Source: Caballeronia sp. Lep1P3 (GTDB lineage: Bacteria > Pseudomonadota > Gammaproteobacteria > Burkholderiales > Burkholderiaceae). From it: a stretch of DNA of 64,000 bases. A model generated the notes under the pieces. The model did not search any database. It was not told where the DNA came from and saw nothing but the letters and a program-made list of their open reading frames with translations. The stretch covers positions 2,604,001-2,668,000 of the forward strand of contig NZ_CP084265.1 in NCBI RefSeq assembly GCF_022879595.1, given 5' to 3'. Below, in pieces: positions 17,815 through 27,048 of this stretch. The position numbers were made by a program, and so were the translations under genes. Position 1 is the first letter of the stretch. Every line of letters begins with the position of its first letter.

Positions 17815-17841
17815 AAAAGGCCGCTCGAAAAACGAGCGGCC
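17810..17841 (-). terminator. Terminator between miaA and purM
   Basis: The stem GGCCGCTCG-AAAAA-CGAGCGGCC (17819-17841) is followed on the minus strand by TTTTTCATT, so it is a good intrinsic terminator for purM. On the plus strand it follows the miaA stop directly but is trailed only by TCTCAG, a weaker signal for the mutL-miaA transcript. Confidence 0.85.
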
Positions 17842-17873
17842 TCTCAGTCACGCATTCAGAACTGGAAGCGGAC

Positions 17874-18926
17874 TCAGACGACGGTTTGCGCCTCGCCCTG
17901 GGCGCTCTCGCGCACGACGCCGATCTTCCAAACTTGTTCGCCCGCAGCCGACAACAAGCTCGTCGCCGCATCCGCGTCTTCGGCCGCGACGATCACCGCC
18001 ATGCCGATGCCGCAATTGAACACGCGATGCATTTCCGCATCCGCGACGCCGCCGTGCTTCTGCAGCCACGCGAAAAGCGGCGGCAGCGGCCACGCGCGAT
18101 GATCCAGCTCGGCCGTGAGCCCTTCGCGCAACACGCGCGGAATGTTCTCGACAAGCCCGCCGCCCGTGATGTGCGCCATGCCCTTCACCGTGACGCTTTG
18201 CATCGCGGAAAGCAGCGGCTTCACGTAGATGCGCGTCGGCGCCATGAGCGCGTCCGCGAGCGAACGGCCATCGAAGTCGGCGCTCAAATCCGGATTCGCG
18301 CGCTCGATGATCTTGCGCACGAGCGAATAACCGTTCGAATGAATGCCGCTCGACGCCAGCCCGAGCACGACATCGCCCGGTTGGATCTTGCTGCCGTCGA
18401 TGATCTTGCTCTTGTCCACCGCGCCGACCGCGAAGCCCGCGAGGTCGTACTCGCCGTCCGGATACATGCCCGGCATCTCGGCCGTCTCGCCGCCGATCAG
18501 CGCGCAGCCCGCGAATTCGCAACCCTGCGCGATGCCCTTGACCACGTCGGCGGCGGTATTCACGTCCAGCTTGCCGCAGGCGAAATAATCGAGGAAGAAG
18601 AGCGGTTCCGCGCCCTGCACGAGGATGTCGTTCACGCTCATCGCGACGAGATCCTGACCGACCGTATCGTGCCGGTTAAGCTGGAACGCGAGGCGCAGCT
18701 TGGTGCCGACGCCGTCCGTGCCCGACACGAGCACCGGTTCCTTGTACTTCTTCGGCACTTCGAAGAGCGCGCCGAATCCGCCGATGCCGCCCAGCACGCC
18801 TTCGCGCAACGTCTTCTTGGCGAAGGGCTTGATCCGGTCGACGAGCGCGTCGCCCGCGTCGATGTCGACGCCTGCATCGCGATACGACAAACCTTGGGCG
18901 TCAGAGGCGGATTTCGGTTGATTCAT
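17874..18926 (-). CDS. purM: Phosphoribosylformylglycinamidine cyclo-ligase
   Basis: AIR synthetase (350 aa), step five of de novo purine synthesis, using ATP to close the imidazole ring of FGAM. The start [20 protein letters not shown], the [15 protein letters not shown] motif near residues 60-75 and [16 protein letters not shown] are family hallmarks. The frame is open to 19229, but homology begins at MNQPKSAS, so the ATG at 18926 is taken. It is divergent from hda, with a shared AT-rich palindrome between them. Confidence 0.97.
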   Translation of the reverse strand: MNQPKSASDAQGLSYRDAGVDIDAGDALVDRIKPFAKKTLREGVLGGIGGFGALFEVPKKYKEPVLVSGTDGVGTKLRLAFQLNRHDTVGQDLVAMSVNDILVQGAEPLFFLDYFACGKLDVNTAADVVKGIAQGCEFAGCALIGGETAEMPGMYPDGEYDLAGFAVGAVDKSKIIDGSKIQPGDVVLGLASSGIHSNGYSLVRKIIERANPDLSADFDGRSLADALMAPTRIYVKPLLSAMQSVTVKGMAHITGGGLVENIPRVLREGLTAELDHRAWPLPPLFAWLQKHGGVADAEMHRVFNCGIGMAVIVAAEDADAATSLLSAAGEQVWKIGVVRESAQGEAQTVV

Positions 18927-18947
18927 GGGGGGAGCGCAAGAAGGTCG

Positions 18948-18964
18948 GTAAAATGCGATTTTAC
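18948..18964. promoter_or_regulatory. AT-rich palindrome at the purM/hda divide
   Basis: GTAAAA-TGCGA-TTTTAC is a perfect 6-bp-arm palindrome 22 bases upstream of purM. Each strand reads TAAAAT, a common -10 form in these genomes, so it probably marks the purM start region and possibly a divergent promoter toward hda. Confidence 0.45.
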
Positions 18965-19173
18965 CCGATGATGCTCCGACGACGGTCGGCCTGCCGGTTT
19001 CGCCGCCAGTCGGCAGCGCTTTTTTTCGAGACCGATTCGCCCGTTTCCCGGAAAGCGGCGATACGCGCGAAAGACGGCAGCCAAGCGGCGGCGCGCGCAT
19101 CGACGCGACGCAGCCTTCCGTTTTCGAGAAAGCGCACGCACAGACCGAACTCGCCCGACGACATCCATTGCCC

Positions 19174-19965
19174 GTGCAACGCCAACTGACGCTCGACCTC
19201 GGCACCCCGCCGCCCGCCACCTTCGACAATTTCTACCCCGCCGGCAATCACGAACTGGTGACGCGGCTGCGCGAGCTCGAAGGCGCGCTCGCGGCCGGCC
19301 CGGTGGCGGATCGCACGTTCTATGTCTGGGGCGAAGCGGGCAGCGGCCGCAGCCATCTGCTGCACGCGCTCGTGCATGAAGCGGGCGGCCCCGCACGGTA
19401 TCTCAGCCCGCAGAGCGCGCTGAACGCATTCGGCTTCGATCCGCACGTCGCGCTGTACGCCGTGGACGATTGCGACGGCCTTTCCGCCGCGCAGCAGATC
19501 GCGCTCTTCAATCTATTCAACGAAGTGCGCGCGTATCCGGCGAGCGCGCTCGTCGCCACCGGCAACGCCGCGCCGATGGCGCTCGCCGTGCGCGAAGACC
19601 TGCGCACGCGCCTCGGCTGGGGCCTCGTGTTTCATCTGCTGCCGCTCTCGGACGAAGCGAAGGCGTCGGTGCTGAAGAACGCGGCGCGCGAGCGCGGCAT
19701 CGTGCTCGCGGAAGATGTCCCCGCGTATTTGCTCACGCATTTTCGCCGCGACATGCCGAGCCTGATGGCGCTGTTCGACGATCTCGACCGCTTCTCGCTC
19801 GAACAGAAGCGCGCGGTCACGCGTTCGCTTCTGCGCACGATGCTCGCGCAAACGGGACGCGTGCCGCCGCTCGTCGCGCTCGGGCCGGAAGCGTCGCAGG
19901 AAGCGGACGACTTCGATGCCGCCGCTCCCGCCGCGCCGGACAACGCCGCAAGCCGCTTCAAGTAG
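19174..19965 (+). CDS. hda: DnaA inactivator Hda (DnaA-like AAA+ protein)
   Basis: A 263-residue DnaA-homologous AAA+ protein that, with the beta clamp, stimulates DnaA-ATP hydrolysis and so limits re-initiation. The N-terminal QRQLTLDLG carries the short clamp-binding motif [15 protein letters not shown], a P-loop region with a degenerate [14 protein letters not shown] and an arginine-finger region follow. No ATG is available: a TTG (19168) and a GTG (19174) lie at the right place, and GTG is preferred. The Ala/Asp-rich tail is short. It is followed by the HAD phosphatase gene at 11 bases. Confidence 0.9.
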   Translation: MQRQLTLDLGTPPPATFDNFYPAGNHELVTRLRELEGALAAGPVADRTFYVWGEAGSGRSHLLHALVHEAGGPARYLSPQSALNAFGFDPHVALYAVDDCDGLSAAQQIALFNLFNEVRAYPASALVATGNAAPMALAVREDLRTRLGWGLVFHLLPLSDEAKASVLKNAARERGIVLAEDVPAYLLTHFRRDMPSLMALFDDLDRFSLEQKRAVTRSLLRTMLAQTGRVPPLVALGPEASQEADDFDAAAPAAPDNAASRFK

Positions 19966-19976
19966 AATGCGCTCCC

Positions 19977-20660
19977 ATGAACCTCGCCCTCTTCGATCTC
20001 GACCACACGCTCATTCCCACCGACAGCGACCACGAATGGGGCCGCTTCATGGTGAAGCTGGGCATCGTCGACGCCAATGAATTCGCGCGCCGGAACGACG
20101 CCTTCTACGCCGATTACAAGGCGGGCGTCCTCGACATCAACGCGTATCTGCACGCCATGCTCGCGCCGCTCGCGAAATATTCGCGCGAACAGCTCGCCGA
20201 CTGGCACGCGCAGTTCATGCACGAGATCATCAACCCGCGCATCGTGCCGACGGCCGTCACGCTCGTGCGCGAGCATCAGGACAACGGCGATCTCTGCTGC
20301 CTCGTCACCGCGACGAACGCGTTCATCACCGCGCCGATCGCGGAAGCATTCGGCATCGAAACGCTGATCGCGTGCGAAGTCGAAACCGTCGGCGATCATC
20401 CGCAGGGCGCGTTCACCGGACGGCCGCGCGGCACGCCGAGCTATCGCGAAGGCAAGATCGTGCGCGTCGAAGAATGGCTGGGTTCGCTCGGCAAGACGCT
20501 CGCCGACTTCAAACGCAGCTACTTCTATAGCGATTCGCACAACGACATCCCGCTGCTCGAGCGCGTCACCGACCCGGTCGCCACCAACCCCGACGACACG
20601 CTGCGCGCGCATGCGCAAGCCAAAGGCTGGCGCATTCTGAACCTCTTCGATACACAGTGA
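19977..20660 (+). CDS. HAD-superfamily IB phosphatase
   Basis: A 227-residue HAD hydrolase of subfamily IB (phosphoserine phosphatase/CicA-like). Motif I is FDLDHT with D7 and D9, motif II lies in CLVTATNAF, and motif III is YSDSHNDIPLL. The cap region is short and helical. The substrate is unknown; candidates include small phosphorylated metabolites. It sits between hda and pcnB and overlaps the pcnB start (GTGA), implying coupled translation. Confidence 0.88.
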   Translation: MNLALFDLDHTLIPTDSDHEWGRFMVKLGIVDANEFARRNDAFYADYKAGVLDINAYLHAMLAPLAKYSREQLADWHAQFMHEIINPRIVPTAVTLVREHQDNGDLCCLVTATNAFITAPIAEAFGIETLIACEVETVGDHPQGAFTGRPRGTPSYREGKIVRVEEWLGSLGKTLADFKRSYFYSDSHNDIPLLERVTDPVATNPDDTLRAHAQAKGWRILNLFDTQ

Positions 20661-22270
20661 TTAAAAAACTCATCCGCAAGCTGTTCGGACAAGAAAGCGT
20701 CGCGCCCGAAGCCGCGAGCGATGCCGCGGCCACCGACGATCCGACGGCTTCGTCCACTGCAAAGCCGGCTCGCAAGAGCACGCGCAAGAAAACGGCAGCG
20801 CCGAAAAAGCGCGATCCGAGCGTGCCGGTCATTCTGTCGTCGGACATTCATGGCATCGATCCGTCGCTGATCTCGAAGAACGCCGTGCGCGTGACCGAAG
20901 GCCTGCAGCAAGCGGGACATCGCGCGTTCATCGTGGGCGGCGCGGTGCGCGACCTGCTGCTCGGCGTCGCGCCCAAGGATTTCGACGTCGCCACCGACGC
21001 GACGCCCGACGAAGTGCAGCGGCTTTTCCGGCGCGCGCGCATCATCGGCAGGCGTTTTCAGATCGTGCACGTGCAGTTCGGGCAGGAAATCATCGAGACT
21101 TCGACGTTCCGCGCGCTCGTGGACGCGCCGGCCGCGCCCGCTGCGCCGCCCGCGCCGGTCTCCGAGCCGCCGCGCCGGTATCGCCGCGGCGAGCTCGACG
21201 CGCGCACGCACGCGGTCGATGCGAGCGGCCGCGTGCTGCGCGACAACGTCTGGGGCGAGCAGCACGAAGACGCCACGCGCCGCGATTTCACCATCAACGC
21301 GATGTACTACGATCCGGCGACGCAAACCGTGCTGGATTACCACGACGGCATGGCCGACATCCGCGCGCGCCTGTTGCGCATGATCGGCGATCCGGCCACG
21401 CGTTATCGCGAAGACCCGGTGCGCATGCTGCGCGTCGTGCGCTTCGCGGCGAAGCTCGGGTTCGAGATCGACGAAGCCACGCGTGCGCCGATCAAGGAAC
21501 TCGCCGATCTGATGGACAACGTGCCGGCCGCGCGTCTCTTCGACGAGATGCTGAAGCTGCTGCTCTCCGGCCACGCGCTCGCATGTCTCACGCGTCTGCG
21601 TCAGGAAGGATTGCATCATGGCGTGCTGCCGCTGCTCGATGTCGTGCTGGAGCAGCCGCACGGCGAGAAATTCGTCACGCTCGCGCTCACGAGCACAGAC
21701 GAGCGCGTGCGCGCCGGCAAGCCCGTCTCGCCGAGCTTTCTCTTCGCCACGCTGCTCTGGCACGACGTGCAGACGCGCTGGCAGAAATACACGGCCACGG
21801 GCGAATATCCGGTGCCGGCGCTGCATCGCGCGATGGACGACGTCCTCGAAATGCAGACGGAGAAGCTCGCCATCCACAAGCGCTATTCGGCGGACATGCG
21901 CGAAATCTGGGGCTTGCAGCATCGTCTGGAAAAGCGCGGCCGCAGCGCGATGAAGCTGATCGAGCACCCGCGTTTCCGCGCGGGCTACGATTTTCTGCTG
22001 CTGCGCTGCGAGTCGGGCGAACTGGACGCGGAGATCGGCGAGTGGTGGACCGACTTCGTGGAAGGCGACGGCGCCACGCGCGAAGCGCTGCTCGCGCAAG
22101 GCGGCAAGGACCGCAACGCGCCGAAGAAGCGCCGCCGGCGCAGCAATGCAAAGCGCAAGGCGAGCGATGCGAGCGATGCGAACCAGACTAGCGAAAACAG
22201 CGAGACGAGCGGCGCGAACGCCAGCGAAACGGACGCGGCAAGAAGCGGCGAAAGCGCGGACAACGAGTAA
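20657..22270 (+). CDS. pcnB: Poly(A) polymerase I
   Basis: A 537-residue class II nucleotidyltransferase that adds poly(A) tails to RNA 3' ends to promote decay. A basic linker of ~65 residues is followed by the head domain motif FIVGGAVRDLLLGVAPKDFD with catalytic aspartates (~94-113), RRDFTINAMYYD, and the neck motif DPVRMLRVVRFAAKLGF. The C-terminal tail is Arg/Lys-rich and then Ser/Asn/Glu-rich low complexity. The start is a GTG inside the HAD gene stop. Poly(A) polymerase rather than CCA-adding enzyme is favoured by the length and the long basic tail. Confidence 0.93.
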   Translation: MIKKLIRKLFGQESVAPEAASDAAATDDPTASSTAKPARKSTRKKTAAPKKRDPSVPVILSSDIHGIDPSLISKNAVRVTEGLQQAGHRAFIVGGAVRDLLLGVAPKDFDVATDATPDEVQRLFRRARIIGRRFQIVHVQFGQEIIETSTFRALVDAPAAPAAPPAPVSEPPRRYRRGELDARTHAVDASGRVLRDNVWGEQHEDATRRDFTINAMYYDPATQTVLDYHDGMADIRARLLRMIGDPATRYREDPVRMLRVVRFAAKLGFEIDEATRAPIKELADLMDNVPAARLFDEMLKLLLSGHALACLTRLRQEGLHHGVLPLLDVVLEQPHGEKFVTLALTSTDERVRAGKPVSPSFLFATLLWHDVQTRWQKYTATGEYPVPALHRAMDDVLEMQTEKLAIHKRYSADMREIWGLQHRLEKRGRSAMKLIEHPRFRAGYDFLLLRCESGELDAEIGEWWTDFVEGDGATREALLAQGGKDRNAPKKRRRRSNAKRKASDASDANQTSENSETSGANASETDAARSGESADNE

Positions 22271-22369
22271 GGCGAGTTTTCGCTACAGTAGCGGATAAAG
22301 GTTTGCACCCGGGCAGCCTGCCGGCATTTCACCGCTTTTCGCCCAAGACCTACGCGTAGGACTTCTGCC

Positions 22370-22957
22370 ATGACGATTGCTTATCTCGGCCTCGGAGCGA
22401 ATCTCGGCGATGCGCGCCAGACCCTGAAAGACGCCGTCGTGTGTCTCGCCCAGCAGCGCACGATCACCGTGCTCGCCAAGTCGAGCCTCTACCGCACCGC
22501 GCCGATCGACGCTTCCGGCGACGACTACTTCAACTGCGTCGTCAAACTCGAAACCACGCTGCCCGCGCGCGCGCTCTTGCGCCTGTGTCATTTCATCGAG
22601 GAACAGTTCGGCCGCGAACGGCCGTATCGCAACGCGCCGCGCACGCTCGACCTCGACATTCTGCTGTACGGCGACTCGGGCATCGACGAAATGGATCTCG
22701 TCGTGCCGCACCCGCGCATGACCGAGCGCGCGTTCGTGCTCGTGCCGCTGCTCGAACTCGAACCCGATCTCATCATCCCGCAACGCGGACGCGCCGATGC
22801 GTTCGTGGCCTCCGTCGCCGACCAGCGCATCGAGAAAGTCGCCATCTGCCAGTGCGCGATGCCCGGCCCGCAAACGCGCGGCGCGGCATCGGCCACGCCA
22901 GACGCTCGAGACGCTTCCGACGCCTCCCCAGCCTCCAACAAAGCCAACTGCCGATGA
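22370..22957 (+). CDS. folK: HPPK (6-hydroxymethyl-7,8-dihydropterin pyrophosphokinase)
   Basis: Transfers pyrophosphate from ATP to 6-hydroxymethyl-7,8-dihydropterin in folate synthesis. The start AYLGLGANLGDARQTL, SSLYRTAPID, and the signature RPYRNAPRTLDLDILLYG with catalytic acidic residues are all visible. Length is 195 aa, somewhat long because of an Ala/Ser/Asp-rich tail after about residue 165. It overlaps the deoxynucleoside kinase start by four bases (ATGA). Confidence 0.96.
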   Translation: MTIAYLGLGANLGDARQTLKDAVVCLAQQRTITVLAKSSLYRTAPIDASGDDYFNCVVKLETTLPARALLRLCHFIEEQFGRERPYRNAPRTLDLDILLYGDSGIDEMDLVVPHPRMTERAFVLVPLLELEPDLIIPQRGRADAFVASVADQRIEKVAICQCAMPGPQTRGAASATPDARDASDASPASNKANCR

Positions 22958-23634
22958 GCGTTCCGCCACTCACCGTCACCGCGCCGCAACTGCGGCCGCC
23001 GCACCGTTACATCGCGATCGAAGGGCCGATCGGCGTCGGCAAGACGACGCTTGCGACGCTGCTCGCCGAACGCTGGTCGATGCGAACGCTCTTCGAGCGG
23101 CCGCAGGACAATCCGTTTCTCGAGCGCTTCTACCGCGACACGACGCGGCACGCGCTCGCCACGCAACTGAGCTTCGCGTTGCAGCGTGTCGCGCAGACGC
23201 GCGAAGTGGCGGACATGCTCACGCAGAACACCCCGCTAATCGCGGACTTTCTCACGCAAAAGAGCGATCTCTTCGCGCGCCTCACGCTGCCCGACGACGA
23301 ATTCCAGCTTTATCGCGACGTCGCCTCGCGCATCGAAGCGAGCGCGCCGGCGCCCGATCTCGTCGTGTACTTGCAGGCGAGTCCCGAAGTGCTCTTTTCG
23401 CGCATCCAGAAGCGCGCGTTGCCGATGGAGCTGCAAATCTCCGATTCGTATCTGCGCGCGCTGACCGACGCGTACAACGACTTTTTCTATCACTACGACG
23501 CGACGCCGCTGCTCACGGTCAACGCCGAGCATCTGAATCCGCTCGCATCGGAAGACGACTTCGCGCTGCTCGTCGAGCGCATCGAGACCATGCGCGGCCG
23601 CAAGGAATTCTTTGTCAAAGGCGTATCGGCGTGA
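22954..23634 (+). CDS. Deoxynucleoside kinase family protein
   Basis: A 226-residue P-loop kinase of the deoxynucleoside kinase (dGK/dCK) family, which phosphorylates deoxynucleosides for salvage. The P-loop GPIGVGKTT lies at residues 24-32, [15 protein letters not shown] follows, and the DRS-like/ARF motif region and [15 protein letters not shown] lid are present. In Burkholderiales and other proteobacteria this gene usually lies between folK and panB, as here. Exact nucleoside preference cannot be read from sequence. Confidence 0.88.
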   Translation: MSVPPLTVTAPQLRPPHRYIAIEGPIGVGKTTLATLLAERWSMRTLFERPQDNPFLERFYRDTTRHALATQLSFALQRVAQTREVADMLTQNTPLIADFLTQKSDLFARLTLPDDEFQLYRDVASRIEASAPAPDLVVYLQASPEVLFSRIQKRALPMELQISDSYLRALTDAYNDFFYHYDATPLLTVNAEHLNPLASEDDFALLVERIETMRGRKEFFVKGVSA

Positions 23635-23674
23635 GCGTTCGCTCGATGCCCGCGCCTTCTCTAGCGAAATCATC

Positions 23675-24490
23675 ATGACGTATCTGCAGGAAACGAGCCG
23701 CCCGACCATCACCGTGCCCAAGCTGCAAGCCATGCGCGAGGCGGGCGAACGCATCGCGATGCTCACGTGTTACGACGCGAGCTTCGCCGCGTTGCTGGAT
23801 CGCGCGGGCGTCGATGTCATGCTGATCGGCGATTCGCTCGGCAACGTGCTGCAAGGCCACGGCACGACCTTGCCCGTGACGCTCGACGACATCGCGTATC
23901 ACACGGCGTGCGTCGCGCGCGGCAACACGAGCGCGCTGATCGTCGCGGACATGCCGTTCGGCACCATCGGGTCGAAGGAAGAAACGTATGCCAACGCCGT
24001 GAAGCTGATGCGCGCGGGCGCGCAGATGGTGAAGATCGAAGGCGGCGAATGGCTCGCGGATACCGTGCGCTTTCTCGTCGAGCGCTCGATTCCGGTGTGC
24101 GGGCACGTCGGGCTCACGCCGCAATCGGTGCATGCGTTCGGCGGCTTCAAGGTGCAAGGCAAGTCCGATGCCGCCGCCGAGCAGATGCGCCGCGACGCGC
24201 TCGCGCTGCAGGAAGCGGGCGCGCGGCTCGTCGTGATCGAAGCGGTGCCGACGCTGCTCGCACGCGACGTCACCGCGAAACTCGCGATCCCGACGATCGG
24301 CATTGGCGCGGGCGTCGACTGCTCGGGGCAAGTGCTCGTGCTGCACGACATGCTCGGCATCTTTCACGGCAAGCGTCCGCGTTTCGTGAAGGATTTCATG
24401 CAGGGCCAGCCGAGCATCTTCGCGGCAGTGGAAGCCTACGTGCGCGCCGTGAGGGACGGCAGTTTTCCCGGACCCGAGCACACGTTCTGA
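23675..24490 (+). CDS. panB: Ketopantoate hydroxymethyltransferase
   Basis: Converts alpha-ketoisovalerate and methylene-THF to ketopantoate, the first committed step of pantothenate/CoA synthesis. The (beta/alpha)8 barrel features [35 protein letters not shown] and [20 protein letters not shown] are clear, and the catalytic glutamate lies in VVIEAVP. It has 271 residues, the usual size. The ATG at 23675 is chosen over an upstream TTG in frame. It ends the folate/CoA-related gene run. Confidence 0.97.
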   Translation: MTYLQETSRPTITVPKLQAMREAGERIAMLTCYDASFAALLDRAGVDVMLIGDSLGNVLQGHGTTLPVTLDDIAYHTACVARGNTSALIVADMPFGTIGSKEETYANAVKLMRAGAQMVKIEGGEWLADTVRFLVERSIPVCGHVGLTPQSVHAFGGFKVQGKSDAAAEQMRRDALALQEAGARLVVIEAVPTLLARDVTAKLAIPTIGIGAGVDCSGQVLVLHDMLGIFHGKRPRFVKDFMQGQPSIFAAVEAYVRAVRDGSFPGPEHTF

Positions 24491-24566
24491 TGCGCCTTGT
24501 CGAACAGACGGAACGGGCGAGCTTTTTGCACACTGTCCCGCAACCGTCACCCGACCGAGAGCGACC

Positions 24567-24866
24567 ATGTGGCACGTCCTTCCCGATGAATACGTCCGCG
24601 CCCAGCTTGCCGTGGGCGCGTTCGTCGCGTTGGGCGCGGCGCGCGTCGTGGCCGCCGTGCTCGGCGCGCAGCACGGCTGGCGCATTTCGGCGGTGACGCG
24701 CGCGTTCCTCGTGCTGTCGGTGGCGCTGTGCCTGCCGCAAGCGCTCGAACTCCTCATCGTCTCCGGTTCGCATGCTGCTTTCGTCGAACTGCAGGGCAAA
24801 GCGGCCGGATGCGCGCTCGCGCTCTTCTGTGCGCCGATCGTGAGTCACAGGCTGGGCTACGAGTAA
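24567..24866 (+). CDS. Small hypothetical membrane protein
   Basis: A 99-residue frame with three hydrophobic stretches (about 12-33, 43-65 and 76-92) and a short polar start MWHVLPDEYVRAQ. A GAGAGCGA sequence before the ATG is a possible ribosome-binding site. No family is recognised. It is 76 bases after panB in the same direction and convergent with copD, whose stop is 31 bases beyond its own. Confidence 0.6.
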   Translation: MWHVLPDEYVRAQLAVGAFVALGAARVVAAVLGAQHGWRISAVTRAFLVLSVALCLPQALELLIVSGSHAAFVELQGKAAGCALALFCAPIVSHRLGYE

Positions 24867-24897
24867 TCGGCGCTCATCCCTCGATCAGGCGGCGATC

Positions 24898-25851
24898 TCA
24901 GCCGCCCGTCGCGAATCCCGGCACGCTGTGCGAAAGCACTGACGCCGCCACGAATACGCCCGCCATCACCGCTGCCTCGACGCGCATCACGTTGATGACC
25001 GTGTGCGCGTCCATCGTCGATGCCGTGCGTTGCAGGCGCGGCAGCGCCGACCATCGATTGAGCGCGCCGAGCGCGAGCGCCGCCGCGACGAGCGCCGCTT
25101 TCACGGCGAGCGCATGCCCCCAGCCGCTTTGCGTGATGACCGCCGGCGATCCGCCGGTTCCGCGCCACGCATTGAAGACGCCCGTCGCGATGACGAACGC
25201 GACCGCGATGGTCGCCACGCGCGACAAGCGGGCAACGACGCGCATCAACGCATCGCGCGCCACCGACGACGCGAGCGCCGGCAACACCGCCGCCGCGCCC
25301 GCGATGACGACGCCGCCCCACACGGCCGTCGCGAGCAAATGCAGTGTCTGCACGCCTTCGGCGACGGAGAACGCGCCCGCATCGGCGGCATGGCCGATCG
25401 CCGCCTTGCCGCACGCGGCGATCAACGCGCCGAGGACGGCAAGCGCGTTGTGCGCGTTGTGCGCGTGGTGCGCGTTGCGCATCTGGCTGCTCGTCGCCGC
25501 GGCGATTGTCAGCAACACGCCGCCGGCGAACGCCACCGACGCGCCGAGGCCCGCGTGCGTCGCTGTCGCGACGAGCCATAGCGTTGCACCCGCATCGAGA
25601 ATCGGCGAGCCGCTCATGGCGGCGGACTGAAGCCACAGCGAAACGAAATCGCAGACGACGAACGTCAGCGCGGCAGCGAGCGCCGTTCGCGCCGCGCGCC
25701 GCGCACTGCCTCGCGCGGGCGACTTCGGCGCGAACGCCTGTTCGCCGCGCAGCCAGGCGTCGAGCAGCAGCGCGCCGAGCGTGCAGGCGAACGCCAGATC
25801 GGCGAGCGCCGCGAACGCGACCTGGAGGAGCCACACGGGATCGCTGCTCAT
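24898..25851 (-). CDS. copD: CopD-like copper resistance membrane protein
   Basis: A 317-residue polytopic membrane protein with the CopD domain, proposed to move copper across the inner membrane together with periplasmic CopC. About eight hydrophobic helices are visible; histidines in THAGLGASVAF, GHAADAG, TLHLLATAVWGG and near the C-terminus are spaced as in CopD/YebZ proteins. No CopC gene lies nearby, so it works alone or with a distant CopC. A repeated Ala-His-Asn tract (~124-135) is unusual and comes from a 9-bp tandem repeat. Confidence 0.87.
   Translation of the reverse strand: MSSDPVWLLQVAFAALADLAFACTLGALLLDAWLRGEQAFAPKSPARGSARRAARTALAAALTFVVCDFVSLWLQSAAMSGSPILDAGATLWLVATATHAGLGASVAFAGGVLLTIAAATSSQMRNAHHAHNAHNALAVLGALIAACGKAAIGHAADAGAFSVAEGVQTLHLLATAVWGGVVIAGAAAVLPALASSVARDALMRVVARLSRVATIAVAFVIATGVFNAWRGTGGSPAVITQSGWGHALAVKAALVAAALALGALNRWSALPRLQRTASTMDAHTVINVMRVEAAVMAGVFVAASVLSHSVPGFATGG
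25445..25480. repeat. In-frame 9-bp tandem repeat inside copD
   Basis: Four consecutive 9-base units (GCGTTGTGC, GCGTTGTGC, GCGTGGTGC, GCGTTGCGC) lie within copD. Read on the minus strand they encode a histidine-containing Ala-His-Asn/Ala-His-His repeat in a loop between two membrane helices. Unit gain or loss would keep the frame. Confidence 0.85.
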
Positions 25852-26126
25852 GGCGCGTCGCTCATCGTGGCGTGAACGGGAATTGCTGAAACGGAGTCCG
25901 GGCGGATCATCGAGCGTGAGGAGAATTGCGGCTCGGGCAGTCTAAACGAAGCGCCCGATGCATCGCGCGAAACGCTTCGTCGCTTGTCGAGCATCCATCG
26001 CACGGTGACGTGCACAGTCGAGCGTTTGTCGAATAGCAATGAATCAAACGCAGTGTCAAAGTTCTTAACTGCGGCGCGGCATTTTGTCGCGATTACGCCT
26101 CACGGGGCACGAAAAGTTGTGTCAAA

Positions 26127-26155
26127 TAGTCACCATCAGGCATCGATGATAGAAT
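26127..26155 (+). promoter_or_regulatory. Candidate promoter of the cytochrome c pair
   Basis: TAGTCA (26127-26132) and TAGAAT (26150-26155) are separated by 17 bases. It is the best sigma-70-like match upstream of the cytochrome genes and predicts a leader of about 135 bases. Confidence 0.4.
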
Positions 26156-26187
26156 TCCGCGTCGCATCAGAGGCTCGTCGAGCCGCT

Positions 26188-26244
26188 GTGGCTGTGGTCC
26201 GCCACCCTCCGCCACCTTACGCGTGGCCGTGGTTCGCCACCTTC
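26188..26244 (+). repeat. Duplicated 22-bp hairpin element in the cytochrome leader
   Basis: Copies at 26188-26209 and 26223-26244 are identical at 19 of 22 positions, with a 35-base period. Each contains a small stem GTGG-NNNN-CCAC (loops TCCG and TTCG). They lie in the predicted 5' leader of the cytochrome operon. Confidence 0.6.
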
Positions 26245-26295
26245 GCACCGAGCCGCACGAAGCTCGGCAGGTCCCCGAATTTCATGGAGTGTCGC

Positions 26296-27027
26296 GTGTT
26301 TTCAAGACGCATTTTCCGTCCGCTGCTCGCCTTGGCTCTCGTCGGCAGCGCTGGCGTTATGAGCGCGGGCCAGGCGCAAGCCCAGGCGCAGAACCAGCCC
26401 ATCGCACCGGACACCATGGCAGCGCGCGTGCAAGGCTGCACCGCATGTCACGGCGTTCATGGCGAAGGCACGGACAATGACTACTTCCCGCGTCTTGCCG
26501 GCAAGCCCGCCGACTATCTCTACAACCAGCTTCAGAATTTCCGCGAAGGCCGGCGCAAGTATCCGCCGATGAACTACCTCGTCACGTATCTCTCGGACGA
26601 CTACCTTCATCAGATCGCAGGCTACTTCTCGCAGCAGCGCCCGCCGTATCCGCCGCCCGCGAAGACCAACGTCTCGGCGACCACGCTCGCGCGCGGCTCG
26701 CAGATCGTGCTCAACGGCGACGCGTCGAAGAACATTCCCGCGTGCGCGGCCTGCCACGGCAAGGGTCTGACCGGCATGCAGCCGGCCATTCCGGGTCTCG
26801 TCGGCCTGCATTCCGACTACATCAGCGCGCAGCTCGGCGCATGGAAGTCGGGCACGCGCCACGCGAAGACGCCCGACTGCATGCAGCAGATCGCATCGCG
26901 TCTCTCGGACGACGACGTGACCGCCGTGGCCGCCTGGCTCTCCACGCAACAAGCACCCGCCAATCCGGTGCCCGCGCCCGCTGGCTCGTTGAAGATGCCG
27001 CTCACGTGCGGCAGCGAACCGCAATAA
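26296..27027 (+). CDS. Di-heme cytochrome c (c4-like)
   Basis: A 243-residue exported cytochrome with two c-type heme sites: C48-T-A-C-H and C150-A-A-C-H. The two-domain layout (each domain with CxxCH, then a distal Met region such as PPMNYLVTYLSDD) matches the cytochrome c4/c553 family. A signal peptide runs from FSRRIFRPLLALALVGS to AQAQAQ. The GTG at 26296 is chosen because GGAG lies six bases upstream; an ATG at 26284 has no ribosome-binding site. It should pass electrons in the periplasm together with the triheme cytochrome 21 bases downstream. Confidence 0.9.
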   Translation: MFSRRIFRPLLALALVGSAGVMSAGQAQAQAQNQPIAPDTMAARVQGCTACHGVHGEGTDNDYFPRLAGKPADYLYNQLQNFREGRRKYPPMNYLVTYLSDDYLHQIAGYFSQQRPPYPPPAKTNVSATTLARGSQIVLNGDASKNIPACAACHGKGLTGMQPAIPGLVGLHSDYISAQLGAWKSGTRHAKTPDCMQQIASRLSDDDVTAVAAWLSTQQAPANPVPAPAGSLKMPLTCGSEPQ

Positions 27028-27048
27028 GGCGTCTGGAGCGACAACACA

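Larger units (their letters stand above)
25852..26295. other. Divergent intergenic region before the cytochrome pair
   Basis: About 440 bases between copD (minus) and the cytochrome genes (plus). No coding frame is convincing. It contains the candidate promoter at 26127-26155 and a duplicated hairpin element at 26188-26244. The copD side (25852-26040) shows nothing clear. Confidence 0.5.
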
